Under the pieces are notes generated by a model that saw only the letters and a list, made by a program, of their open reading frames with translations, had not been told where the DNA came from and did no database searches. A stretch of DNA of 64,000 nucleotides from Gymnogyps californianus. Taxonomy: Eukaryota > Chordata > Aves > Accipitriformes > Cathartidae. The translations under genes were made by a program, and so were the position numbers. Below are positions 51,301 through 62,895 of the stretch, in pieces (the first letter of the stretch is position 1; each line of letters begins with the position of its first letter). The DNA is taken from positions 101,310,914-101,374,913 of the forward strand of contig NC_059471.1 in NCBI RefSeq assembly GCF_018139145.2, given 5' to 3'.

Positions 51301-51420
51301 GATATATATACATATATAGAGAGAGATACTTATACACATATACACACACGCATATATCTTTCTATATGTGTATATATACATGTGTACATACACACATACA
51401 TGCATACACGCACTTATATT
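51301..51420. repeat. Compound TA/CA/GA microsatellite
   Basis: The tract is built of imperfect (TA)n, (CA)n, (TATG)n and a short (GA)n, with words such as GATATATATACATATATAGA and ACATACACACATACATGC. It is probably polymorphic in length. The open frames rich in Y, I, C and V through it are repeat artefacts. Confidence 0.9.
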
Positions 51421-54400
51421 TCAGCCCAGAACAATAACAGGGGCAATGCGTTTTTCTGTGCAAAAGGTGAAAAACCCAGCTGGAAGTGTAATAAAACACA
51501 AATGACATGCACAGGGTGGGGGGAAATTTCTCTGAAATTTCACTGAACTTTCTAGGGGGATGTCAGTCAGGGACATATGCAAGCAGTGAACCACAAAGTC
51601 AGAAGCACGACATTAGCAGGAAAAGGAACTCTCTGGGCAGAGTTCCTTCAGAGCGTGACATTTATGATTCATCTGACTATAAATTTGTGTCCATCTGAAG
51701 ACAAGATTTTTTTTTTTCTTTTCCTGTGGAAATTTCTCAGATAACATGAGCCTTTTTGGCTTTCAGCAAACAAAGAGTAAGTTTTTGACTTACACTTTTT
51801 GGGAGACTGGTTTCCTGATAAACACAGATGTTTTCCAGGAGGGCAGCTGACTTCTAAAATAAGTTCAATGCAGTTGAGTTTTTTGCTGAAAAACAGTAAA
51901 AAACAATTTTCTGGATTATGTTTAATGCAAAGGAGTGCTGTTAGGGCTCTAGAAACAACAAGTAATGAAAAATGCCATCTTCTGACACTGCTTTCCTCTT
52001 TTGTTTTCGTTCCTCCTCTTACCTAAATGTCATCAGGGAAGCTAGACCATCTTTCTAGGGGGTTTGATTGATAACCAGAGAAGATGTGCAGAGAGCAGCG
52101 GTTAACACTGTACTGACTGCAGAGTGATAAATTAAGGCATGAGGTCATGCCAAGTCTGATTTCCTCCACTTGTCCTGCAACCTTATGATTTGTAGCTCAA
52201 GCTTGACTCAAGTATCTATTTTTTTCTTCTGTGGTGGTGTTTTTCCTCTCTTCCTCTTTCCTATTGTCTTTTCTTTTCCTTTCCTCAGGTCAGGTGGAAA
52301 GAGAGGGAGATGGGGTTCCCCAAGAGAGGGAGTGGCAGGTAAGAGAAATAGACATTGGAAAGTGCTGCAAGCCAGTTGTTCAAAGTAAAAGAGACTGACT
52401 GGCTGTTGAGAGAAGAAAGGAGCATACATCTAGTGAGACCTCAAAAAGGGCCAAAAGAAGATTTCCTAGGGATCAGAAACAGCTGTACAATGGTTGCTGC
52501 AAATTCAGAAAGTCATCAAGTTGATGGCAGGACTCTCAAAAGAAAAAGCTATCTGCAAAGACAGTAGGCAGGTGGAGAACTGGGTATAAACACTTTTAAT
52601 TTCCTGCTTGGTCACTTTGTTTTCTCTGTTTACAAATACATGTATCCTTGCTTATAACCTCCCTTTTTAGTAGTTTTGTAGTTTCATCGTTGTTTGAGGA
52701 GCTCTATATAAGAAGAATATAGCCATCCCAGAGCTCTGGCTGACTCAGATCCTGTCACACCACTTTTCTTCTCGGCTTCCAGAGAGAAAAAACAGAACAC
52801 GGTTTACCCTAACTCTTCTGGTCTCCTCTGCAGAATGCAGGTCCATTCCTGAGCCCAGCTGTCCCCTCTCCCGTGTTCACCTGTTTTCATCATCCCACTC
52901 TTTGTGCACAGCCCATTCCATTCTTTCTCTTCCAGCTGTTAATAAGTGAGACTGGGAATGCATATGAGCAATTGGCCTGCAGAGAAACCTGTTGAACTGA
53001 GGCTAAAATTTCCCTGCAGGGAGCCAGGGGATTTTTATTTTTTTATTTTTTTTTTCACTTACAAGAAAGGAGAGACAGAAGTCAGTGAAGGAAGCCAGTG
53101 CAGCTGCCAATGGAGGAATTAGTCTGCTGGAAAATATACTTTCTTCCCCACCTCAGTTTTCTAAAACTGACCAAAAGGCCAAGCCAGGATATGAAAACTG
53201 AGAAACTTGGACTGTACTAAATATATTTTTTTTCCTCAGTTCTTCTCCAGAGTTGAGCCAAGTTGCGGAGCCGGTGGCAGCCGTACTGAAACAGAGGTGT
53301 GGACAATCAACAACATAGCGCAAGCAAACCACATTCTTCCTCTGTCATTGCTCAGGGGCACGCAGAGAGATGGTAGCCGCAGAGCGATGATGATTTCTTC
53401 CTGTTGGGAAAGAAATAATGAACAGAGAGCTTGGTATTTGTTTTATGCCACTTGTTTATCTTGCATTACATATATCTGTGCCTGTGAGCAGAAGTAACTG
53501 CAAATAGCCCCAGACATCAATGCGTGGTTCTCAGGAAACAGTGACATGAGGAACTGACTTCAGTGAGACAGTGAGAGGGAGGAAACTCCCTTGCTGTCTG
53601 CCATAGCTTTGCTCCTGTTGTTACAAATCGAACAGCAGCAGAATCATTCTCCTCGGTGTTGCACGCTCGTTGCAGCTGAGAGCGAGACACCACAGCAGTG
53701 CCACGGGGTGATTCGCATACGTTGTCAGAGGCTGGGACTAGGTGAGGTGGAAGGGCCAGCTGGATGGTGGAAGGCTTTTGGAGAATTGAGAAAGACTTTT
53801 TTTCTAAATACCCAACTCATCACCTGAAATATCAGGAAGGAGCCCTGACCCTTGTATCCCATGACAGTGTTAGCTGATTCATCCAGTTATATGTCCAATG
53901 TTCAGCAACTTGCTTCCTGACAGCTGTGGTACACAAACTTCTCCAAATTCAGTGGGCCATGGGCTTTACAGAGCCGTGTGGGAGAGCATTAGGAATAAGA
54001 TGACAGTGTTACTGCTGGAGTTCATCCAAAGTGTGATGACAGTGCTTATTGCAGGAAAGTTTGGTAAACATGGCTTGTTTTGAATCGATTTCTCTCTTGG
54101 CATGGCTGGAATCTCTATTTTCATACAGAACAAGAAGCTTAGATGTATCAGATGAGAATCTAGGAAGCACTTTTTCAAATCAAAGTGTTTTACCTTTTGA
54201 GTAATAATGCTTTAAAATATTTTCTTGCTCCAGTTTTGTTATCTTGTAATTGTATTACAGTTTTGCTATTCAGCACTCCAAATCTCTAAAGCCTGGCAAA
54301 ATACAAAGAAACAAACTAACCATGTCTGAGCACCTCTTTGTGCATTTAAATTTAGGTATTGTATAGAGTACTAAAGTGTGACATGTTTCTGTGACTGTCT

Positions 54401-56164
54401 TGGGTCCTTCCAAGAAATGATATCATGTTTCTAGATGAGCAAATTCAGATTCAGGTTCTGTAGAAAGCAGTTTTCCGCTGCTGGTTCATAGTTTCCACTA
54501 ATCTCATCTTCACATGGAAGATGTCCTTCTGTGCATTTGCAAGATTATGAGGAGAGTAGTGGCAAGCTTATTTCATCTTACCTCTATGAAATATTTCTAG
54601 AGGAGCGAAGTCACACCCTTCTGTTTGCCTGGTACTTACAGCCTTAAGCTAATGCAATGGTCAATATCATCACACTTTATATGACAACTTCCTTAAATAC
54701 ATACATGTGCCAAAGTGCTCTCCTGGTCTGAGGTGAGCCCCTCTGGACCTCCTAAACAGAGAAGAATTTCTCTGGCTTGTACAGCTATGCTTTCATCTCA
54801 TCTCGTGCGTCATCTCATTTCTCCCATTTCACTTTCATTGCTATGCCTTCCCTTAGACCCCCAACGTAAAACACTCCCAGGCAGTGCTAGTGGGAGAGGT
54901 CCCTGTTGTTTAGAAAACAGACTGCATTTTCCATGCATAAGTCCAGCCAAGCTGTACCCACAACCACTATCTTCTGAACTGGGAAAATCTCTGAGGCAAA
55001 GCTCTGTGGAGCTGACATGGATGACTGGTGGGCTGAATCACTACCTTTCAGCAGCGTGCTTGATGCCCTCCCTCCCTTGTCTGGAGAACATGCTTTGAGT
55101 CCCCCATAAAAGATCAGTTGCAAAATCTTCTGACACACTAGTAAATAATGGAATAGCTGGAATGAATCAGAGCCTTAGCTTACACTTTATTCACAGGGAC
55201 TCCGCAAAATCAAAGGGGCAAATTGATCAGTGTACAATGTATTAAAATGAATTTCTTGTTAGCTGTTAGGAACAGCATCTTGATTAGTATCTCTGTACTG
55301 AATGTTTTCCTGGGGCTGTGCCAATGGTGCCTCGTTGTCTGATTTCGAAGGACTGTAATTGAGTGATAATTGCAAGTTCCTATTTTGAACCAACACTATC
55401 TGCAAGCCCTGATAAACTTCATAACCATTTAGCTAGAAATCTGAGAACTCTAAACAATTTATTTACAAAGAAAGACACAGACATCTTTTAACATACTACA
55501 CCAATTGCCTGCCCTCCACCGCAAGGACAACATGTACATCGGCATTTGGATGGCGCCAATTAACAGTATGCTGCAGTTTGGGTTATTTTTTTTTTTTAAT
55601 TTTAAAATAATTTTTCCCTCTTCGACTTGGTCTACATTAGCCATGTGTACAAGCTTCTTCCTTCCTGCACAGCCAAAGTAGTTTTGCAGTGTTTTTAGAC
55701 TCATGAAGCCTAGTCAAGATAATATCTGATTTTAGCCACTTGGGATTTGTTGTGCTAAGTTCAGTGAAGAGAAAATGAATTCTGAAGTGATAGATAAAGA
55801 TGAGGGAGAATAAAGCACAATGTAGAAATGAAGAAAAGTGTTATTTAACTTATGGATGGGATGATGCGGTCTGTTTTTCTGCTGATTTTCTCATTTGGCT
55901 GTTAATGTCTCATCTCTCTCTGGGAGTGGCATACTCAGAATTACATACTGGCTTGCCCCTTCACCTCAAGGCTTTGTAGAGAGTAGCTTTCAGTAGTGGA
56001 GAGACAGACAGTAAAAAGAGACCTGAACACCTACTGCTGTACAGACCTACAATAGCAGTATACACACTGTGCATGCTGAATATTGCATTCCTGCTGTACT
56101 TACTGGAGATGTAACCCATAAAGCTTACCCCCAGGGCCAAGTTTATAAAAAGTGTTTCAGCAAA
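51421..56164. other. Unique non-coding DNA
   Basis: No gene is recognised. T-rich runs occur at 51707-51717, about 53035-53056 and 55586-55597. The interval 55150-55460 is repeat-free with homeodomain-like words (TGTAATTGAGTGATAATTGC, GATTAGTATC) and is a good candidate conserved block. A GATGACAGTG word recurs at 53999 and 54037. Open frames of up to 127 codons have no known domains. Confidence 0.5.
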
Positions 56165-56545
56165 GTCCTAGAATGGTAGAAAAATAGGCCTGGAGGGGAC
56201 TAGGAGCGTCACCTGCTTTGAAGACACGTGTTATTCTTGGCAGATACTTCTCCAGCCTGTTCTTAAAAGCCTCCAGAGATGGTGGGTCCACCCTGCTCAG
56301 ATAAGCCCTCTTAGTGGTGTATTGCCCTTAGTGTTTGGGAAAGCCTGTCTGTGCTGAACCTGACCCTCCTGTTCTGCAACTACTGCCCCCCCCCTTCAAT
56401 TTCTGCTATCCAAGACTGAAGAGAACGGTTTTATTCCTTTGCAGCGGCCTTTTTCGTGCTAGATGGCAGTAATCCCTCCCTCTAGTCTTCTCTAGCCGAA
56501 ACTACCCCAGACTTTTTGCACTTTCCTCACAGTCAAAAGGGGCCA
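56165..56545 (-). mobile_element. Ancient CR1 LINE remnant, 3' end
   Basis: Read on the plus strand, this is the reverse complement of an old CR1 3' region. The order AATGGTAGAAAAATAGGCC, then TCTCCAGCCTGTTCTTAAAA, CCTCCAGAGATGGTGGGTCC and finally CCCTCCCTCTAGTCTTCTCT matches the 3' UTR followed by the SLEKRR-coding region of amniote CR1 families seen in turtles. It is heavily mutated and includes a C8 run near 56388. It lies opposite in orientation to the remnant at 36 kb, so the two are independent insertions. Confidence 0.72.
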
Positions 56546-56579
56546 ACTCACTGGCTCGCACCACCCACTCTGCTGTAAT

Positions 56580-56790
56580 TACCCAAAGACAGGGTGGGGA
56601 TCTTTGCGGGGGCCGGGACGGACACCTGTGGGCAATAACCCCCTCCGGCTGCCCCAGCAAAACCTGCTGGAGCCTGTTTGTCAGAGCTCGGCGGCGATGG
56701 CCATGCACGGCTCTGCTGTGAACTCAGCTCCCCTTGCTTTCATCACGACTGGTGTGTCAGGAGAGCACGGGAAACCCTCGCGTTTCTTAT
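56580..56790. promoter_or_regulatory. CpG-dense patch next to an ancient CR1
   Basis: About twelve CpG dinucleotides lie in 200 bases, including TTTGCGGGGGCCGGGACGG (56602), GAGCTCGGCGGCGATGG (56683) and CCCTCGCG (56776). A 140-codon plus-strand frame passes through but has no recognised domain. This could be an unmethylated regulatory patch. Confidence 0.3.
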
Positions 56791-59700
56791 TCCCTCCTTA
56801 CCACAATCTCCAGGTTTCAGTCAGAGATAATTTAAAGGGGTTATCAGCGTTTAGCCATAAAGGAAGCAGCAGGCTGACCTGCCTTTACCAATGCCCAGCC
56901 TGTCTGGGGTCAATAGTGCAAAAGACTCATTTTCACTTGTCTCTAACAATACAGAAATTGATTTGCAGGTCCAACGGGTTACATTTATCTATTTGTCCAG
57001 CAGCAGTATACTGTGCATGCATGTAGGGAAAAGCACCTCTGAAGCTTTTAAATGGATTTCTGCTCTGGGTAATACTCCTTCCATGAACTATAGCTATTAA
57101 AAAGTGATGGCTATTGGTCATGATTTTTTGCGTACTTAGTTTAAACAACACGATTCATATGAATGTCAGAGTACACTTACCATACAGGCTGTTTTGCAGA
57201 ATGTCAGATTTTAAAAAGTCTCTCCTTTAGAAGAAGATATAGCTCTTCAAAAGGCCACATTCTCAAACAATTAGAGCAGCATAGCTGTATGCTCATCTAG
57301 TTTGCAGCCAAATCTGAATCAGAAAGCATATCTGTTTTATTTGATAGCATGATGGGGCTTTCCATGTTTCAGCCTTAGAAGCTCTTACAATGACAGTTCC
57401 AAATTAGATATAGTTTTTCTTTTGTTTCTCTATAACTTGCTTTCTTACTTAGAAGAATTGACTCGCTATTCTCAGCCTGTGTTTCATGGAAGATGAGACG
57501 TGCCCAGCTTTGCTGCAGATTCACCCTGATAGAGCATTTCAGGGAGAGCTGTAGCGTATCTTTGAGATTCGATGTGAATCTCTTGACTTTTATACCTGGC
57601 CGTACATAGATTGAGAAAAGCAGATGAAGTAAGCAAGTCAGACACGTTTCTTTGGAAATCAAAGATGCTTTTGCTACTGACATTTGTGACTTGCTTCAAG
57701 AAATCAGCACCTGTTTGAAAATAGAAAATATACTTTTCCTTACAAAATGTGAGAGGCGTGGGTGAATCAAGTCTATTCTCCAATACTAACTAATATAGAA
57801 ATTCGCTTTTAGAAGAATCATCTCTGCAGCACTCTACACCCTTTTCTCTCTCTCTCTCTCTGTCTGCAATGACCACAATCTCCTAAATTAACACTGAACT
57901 CACTCAAACCACACATTTAACTGTTGCCATCTTGCCTTCAGTTCTCCTCCTTCATATCCATCTTGCTGCTGTTTTTTCACATGTGCTTGGAAACTATTGA
58001 ATTCTCGGTTGACTCTGGAGCAACGCTTCAGAAAGAAAATTGCCTGACACATTTTATCATGATGTTTTCTGTTAGATTTTCCTTTCCGAAAGATGGGCAA
58101 GGTCTTCTTGGATCTGAGGCAGGCATACAGGTAAAGTAGTACCTTTTTGACACCCTGCCCCTCTTTTACCACCAGATAATAGATATTTTTAATCTTACGC
58201 AGAAATATTTGTTCTGGATTTAGCCCATTAAGATTTTTATAAGCTTTGGAAGTAGGACAGTGGATGAAATGTCAAGATGTGACAGGAATTCAGATGTCAG
58301 TGTGAAAATACAGAAGGTCTGGACATGCTCTGCTCTGGCCCGCTCCTCCTCTGCAGAAAGCAGGACCATACCACTTCAAGTGCCTTTATCAGAAATGAGT
58401 GCATACTGCTCTGTTTTGGGTGCTGGTTTTGGTCAAAAGTTCAGGTCTAGGATGACAGCTTTTCATTAAATTAATAATAAACTTTTCTTTCAGTAATGAC
58501 AGGTTTTCAGGAAATATTTTGTTTTCAGAAAAGGTTTTAATTAAAGATAAAATAGAAAAAATCTCGCCTACCTCTTCTTACATAAGAAATTGGACTGGTT
58601 ATTTATTTTATTTATAAATAAAAAGTTATGAATTCTTCTCTGTTAACAAGCTTAAATCAGCCCCTCTACCATAGCTGTGTCTGGCACAAAGATGACTTGC
58701 AACTGTGTGTTAAAGTATAACAAATGGTAGCATGACCTCTTAAGAAAACCTTCCCAAAGATTTCTTAACCTTATTTTTCATCTGAAGCTGGTCTCTATAG
58801 GAGCCAATAACACTTAGAAATACTATAAAAATGACTACGGATATTGACATAGGATTTGTTGCAGTAAATCCAGCGCAATTGCCTCCTTTGCCCTCATCTA
58901 TCACAGAGGCCACCGGGTGTGGTGAGATACCTTAGCTCCCATGCCATCCTGTCAGGACCTACCCCTGGGTGTCGGTGCGGGAGAAGGACCCTCTTTGCTG
59001 CCAGCTGTGCAGCCCAAGCTGCAGCACCCCTGCAGGGCGACAGGCTTCTCCCTGATATTTGACAGTGGATGTAGATCAAATATTACGGTACTTTCCCTTT
59101 AAAATTGCCAAAATAATTCATGAGGAGTCAAGTAGCCACTGTCAATCCAGAGTCATATAACTTGATGGCACATCAAGAATTAAATAAATACAAAATGGGT
59201 TGAAAATATAATTTAACACATTTTATAAAATGACATATGTTCAGCTGTACATTCATTCTCTGAACACAGTGAGTTAGATGGTAAACTTCAGCAACTAGCT
59301 AATAATAGGAAGCAATGTGTGTTTGTCCTGGGAGCGTAAAGGAAAACAAAGCCATCAGCGGAGCACTTAGAGGCAGAATTTGCTGAAGCTTCTGACAGAA
59401 GGCAATTTTGCTTTGAGTCACTGTCTGTGCTTCACCCTGCTCAGCTAGGTCAGGAAGAAACAGTAAGCTGGAGCAGCAGAGGCTCCGTTTTCGTCTTCCA
59501 GGCGACATAAAACACATAAAAACTGCGTGATGGGGTGAGACCTACTAGACCTAAAAACAGAAATGACTGCTGATACTAAATCCTTTCTTAAACAGGGTCA
59601 AATGCAAAACACTTAAGTTAACAATTTGTGTCCAGCACATTTAACTGATAACTTATCTATAAAAAGGTGTCATACGCAGTTTATTTGGATCCCAATTTCT

Positions 59701-60182
59701 GTCCAAGCAGAACATGCCACAAATCATAAGCAAAGAAAACAATAAACTATCCAGTGATAATGAAGTATATCATTAACTCTTTCATAACATTAAAAAATTA
59801 AGACACTAAGTACTTAGATTTCAGGCTACATTATTGCTTCCACTTGACCAAAAGAAGTATAAATTTTCATGTAAAGCATCTATTCACCAACTTCTTAACA
59901 ACTTCTAATACAAATTACATATCTTTAAGAAAGTAAACAAGCATACATATTCAAAATAAAATTGAATCTCCAAACATAGTGCTTGAAATACTCAAGCACA
60001 GAAGGCGTGATTACCAGTTCAAAATAATCACAGCTCTTCCATGTCAGCATTTTATACCTGGGGGTGAGTATCTTTAAACGATAACTGTAGCTGACAGAAG
60101 TGTCTCGCCTGGCTCCCGTCTTGGGAAACACAGCCCACACAGGTTTTGATCAAGGAAGAGGAATAGCAACAACCTCCCGTAC
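56791..60182. other. Non-coding or unassigned DNA with exon-like open blocks
   Basis: No gene can be named. A (CT)n run lies at 57845-57861. On the minus strand a 210-base open block (57904-58113) is bounded by splice-like signals, and another open block (59299-59444) has a pyrimidine tract and AG at its start. Neither resembles a family I know. The intervals 58470-58900 and 59570-60050 are repeat-free AT-rich DNA of conserved-element texture. Confidence 0.4.
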
Positions 60183-60249
60183 CTGGGTCAGCTCCGACAT
60201 GCATCCCCACCAGTGCCCAAAAGCAAAGAAGAAGAGGAGGAAACTTCAT
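60183..60249 (-). CDS. Candidate first coding exon: signal peptide of a secreted protein
   Basis: Seen: the minus strand has an ATG with A at -3, followed by 22 codons reading MKFPPLLLCFWALVGMHVGA and then Asp-Pro. One base later comes CAG|GTACGG, a reasonable 5' splice site (seven of nine consensus positions). The translation has a basic start (MK), a hydrophobic core of about 12 residues and a Val-Gly-Ala cleavage site obeying the -3/-1 rule. The splice would leave phase 1, the usual phase of signal-peptide exons in animal secreted proteins. Inference: a first exon of a secreted or membrane protein. I do not recognise the gene. Against it: no TATA box, no CpG island at the start, and hydrophobic 20-codon runs also arise by chance in a window with many open frames. 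Confidence 0.3.
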
Positions 60250-60734
60250 ATTAACAGCAATTATACTAAACATGGGCTCCTGTACCAAAATGCTGGCAAT
60301 GAAATCCACCTCCAGCTTTCAGGCCTGAGGTTTGTCTGCCTAATTAGCCAACATGGAAGTCTGGGTTTTTCATGCTTCCCCTTGGGGGAAGCTTGGCTTT
60401 AAGTCCAAATATTGTGGTCACTCTCACTATGTTTTCTTCAGAGTTGAGCTGGTGTAGCTGTCTTAAAATAATTGGAGCTTTTCAAGGAAAACAACAGAAA
60501 ACAACACTTTTTTTTTTTTATTATGAAGAAATAGGAAAGCTTTTCCTGGCTTCCTCCTTGGAAAGGCTTGAATGGGTGTGTGTCTGTATATTTATATATG
60601 CATATGTATGTAAAAATTTAGAGGGAACCTGTGGCCGATAGCAGGATAAGGAGCGGAAAATAGGATCTTAAACCAGGAAGCATCAGGCAAACTCTGTAAT
60701 GGGCCATATTGTAAGCTATGGCTACGTTAATGAA
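60250..60734. other. Unique DNA upstream of the candidate exon
   Basis: A perfect 8-base hairpin (GCTTCCCC, loop TTG, GGGGAAGC) lies at 60374-60392. A T12 run occurs at 60508-60519 and a TATATATGCATATG stretch near 60593. No TATA box or initiator stands out on the minus strand in the 200 bases before the candidate ATG. Confidence 0.5.
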
Positions 60735-61125
60735 ATATGAGGATGAACCAAGGCCGGCTTCTGCTGGGGGGCCAGCCTTCCTGTGCCCCCCCTCACATGG
60801 GGATCAGCTCAGCCCTCGCTCAAGGGAGCTCCCCATGCCCGTGCTGGACCCCGATGCCCTCACTGCCACCTGTGCTGCAGAGAGCTGAGTCCTTGGCCCC
60901 GCTGTCATCCTCAGGGTGTTGGGGCTGCCCCTGCCTCCGTCTGGGGTGTGGCTGGGGCCTGCCATAGGGTGCAGGTGCAGCTGCTGCCTGCCCCTGAGGC
61001 AGCCCCACCTGCAGCACCCTGCGGCAGCCTCCCCTCCTGCGGCACCCCATGGCTGCGCCCTCAACCTGGCCGCCCCTCCCCTGCCCACACACAGCACTTG
61101 CTGCAGCGCAGGAGACGTCTAGTTC
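60735..61125. other. GC-rich block with moderate CpG
   Basis: About 390 bases are strongly C- and G-rich (runs such as CCTGCCCCTGAGGCAGCCCC), with about a dozen CpG sites. Five overlapping open frames on both strands simply reflect the lack of A/T-containing stops. No exon, known repeat or tandem structure is evident. Confidence 0.45.
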
Positions 61126-62478
61126 TACCCCCTTAAAATAGCTGCTCTCCCCTGTGTTTATCTTGGCCCAGGTGGCTCAGAAACACGGCCTGATTTTTTT
61201 TCTGAAAAAATGACTATGTATATAATGTGTGACATAACATTTGTCTTCAAAACTAACAAGGATCTGATGTGGTGGAGTGAAGGCAATTTACAAAGTCTCA
61301 GAGTTACAACACAAGCTGACTGTTTACTATCTTCACCCAAGTGAAACATATCAGCTGGTTGGGGTTTTTTGGGGGGTGTGTGTGTGTGTTTTTTTTCTTT
61401 GTTAGCCATTTAACAGCATTTTATCTGAAACAGGAAACAAGGGTTACAGTCAGGTCAGGCTATAGGGTCTCCCAGGCCACTGAGGAAAACAATAAACATA
61501 CAGACAGCAAACCCTTGGAAAGTGAGAAAGGAAATGTTGCCTCCACAAAGACTAAATCAATTATTTTTCCATAAAAGAGCAAAGTGAATGAACGGGGACT
61601 TCAGACATGACAACGAGCAAGGACCTGAGCTAATGGGCAGCCGTGCATGAGTGATGTTGTGAATGCTGGTGTGTGCCTGTGTGCGTGTGGGACAAGGGGA
61701 GAGGAAAGGTGGGAGGCAGACAGTTGTTGGCAAAGCCCAAGGTCCTCCTCAGCACCCTTTGAAATCAAGAAAGTGTTACTTGCTTCTTAAAATTTGGGGT
61801 GAATCCACCATCCTCAGGAGGGAGTATGCTGCCAAGTCTCTGTCAGTTTGGAGTTCAGGCATTTAATCAATTACATTTGTATTGCCAAGGTTGTAAAAAG
61901 AAAACAGCTGTTCACTTCTGTGCTCCATATTTTGTGTATGTAAAACCAGTAGTGATGTTTGATTTCTGTGGCGAAAACAATTTAAAGAAACACCACTTAC
62001 ACCAAACAGCTTGTAAACAAGCACCATCTATCCTGAAGATGATGTTTCCAGGGCTGGCCTTAGTCAATCTGAGTGCAAGTAAGAAATACAGGCAATGCCT
62101 CTAGTTTTTTTCCCCCAGAAAGTTAACTTGGCTGCTTTCTGTGGGGAGCACGCAGCCTTCCCCCCCTTCCCCTCACTGGACCTGCCCAACAGCCCAACCA
62201 AGGCTGCTCCAGCCCAACCCAAGACCCCAGTCCCTTGACCAGCTTCTCTCATGCCAGAGCAGCCCTGTACTGAAGCCCCAGCGTGGTGCAGGGGCTCCCA
62301 AGAGGCTGGGAAGTGGGGGACAGTGGCCTGCGGGCACTGTAGGGCACTTCCAGCACCCACTAATTGTATGTCATCTGCTTCGTGCCATGCTCTTACCTTA
62401 TGGCATGGTGAAAGAGTGGGTAAGTTGTCTCACATGTGCCATAAGGACAGGCCTGCCAATGGGTGCTTAGAGCATCTC
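61126..62478. other. Unique non-coding DNA with a G/T-rich simple tract
   Basis: No gene is seen. At 61359-61400 the plus strand reads GGGG, T6, G6, (TG)n and T8 in succession, a simple-sequence patch. The rest shows short, unrecognised frames. Confidence 0.5.
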
Positions 62479-62895
62479 TCATAGAATCATAGAATCGTTT
62501 AGGTTGGAAAAGACCTTTAAGATCATCGAGTTCAACCGTAAACCTAACACTACCAAGTCCACCACTAAACCATGTCCCTAAGTGCCACATCTAAACTTCT
62601 TTTAAATACCTCCAGGGATGGTGACTCAACCACTTCCCTGGGCAGCCTGTTCCAATGCTTGACAACCTTTTGGTGAAGAAATTTTTCCTAATATCCAGTC
62701 TAAACCTCCCCTGCCACACCTTGAGGCCGTTACCTCTTGTCCTATCACTTGTTACTTGGGAGAAGAGACCAACACCTACATTGCTACAACCTCCTTTCAG
62801 GTAGTTGTAAAGAGCGATAAGGTCTCCCCTCAGCCTCCTTCTCTCCAGGCTAAACAACCCCAGTTCCTTCAGCCACTCATCAAGCAACTTGAAAG
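62479..62895 (-). mobile_element. CR1 LINE 3' end, minus strand
   Basis: The plus strand begins with TCATAGAATCATAGAATC, the reverse complement of the CR1 octamer tail. It continues with GTTTAGGTTGGAAAAGACC, CACTAAACCATGTCCCTAAG and TTTTAAATACCTCCAGGGAT, the standard 3'-UTR order of a CR1 subfamily common in birds. The coding part on the minus strand reads [20 protein letters not shown], then SDRTRGNG and [13 protein letters not shown], the C-terminus of CR1 ORF2. The fragment is 5'-truncated just beyond this region. It belongs to a different subfamily from the copy at 24.6 kb, judging by its 3' UTR, and is moderately young. Confidence 0.95.
62591..62887 (-). pseudogene. CR1 ORF2 C-terminal fragment
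   Basis: This open stretch of about 98 codons reads the C-terminal CR1 ORF2 landmarks ([23 protein letters not shown]). Past KRL the register shifts: the expected HWNRLP word is not read, consistent with a small indel near 62668. It lacks the RT and endonuclease domains, so it is a dead fragment of the surrounding element. Confidence 0.85.

Noticed and set aside
51193..51405. Tyrosine/isoleucine-rich open frames near 51.3 kb
   Set aside because: They are translations of the TA/CA microsatellite.
53591..53827. Leucine-rich start of a plus-strand frame
   Set aside because: It depends on a TTG start, and the sequence after the hydrophobic run matches nothing known.
57904..58113. Interpretation as the last helix exon of an IL-7/TSLP-type cytokine
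   Set aside because: The basic stretch with a cysteine followed by FLKR superficially recalls such proteins. But short-chain cytokine introns are normally phase 0 and this block is phase 2, and no further exons could be aligned.
60735..61125. CpG island promoter
   Set aside because: The block is GC-rich but CpG is only moderately represented, and no initiation or exon signal is visible.
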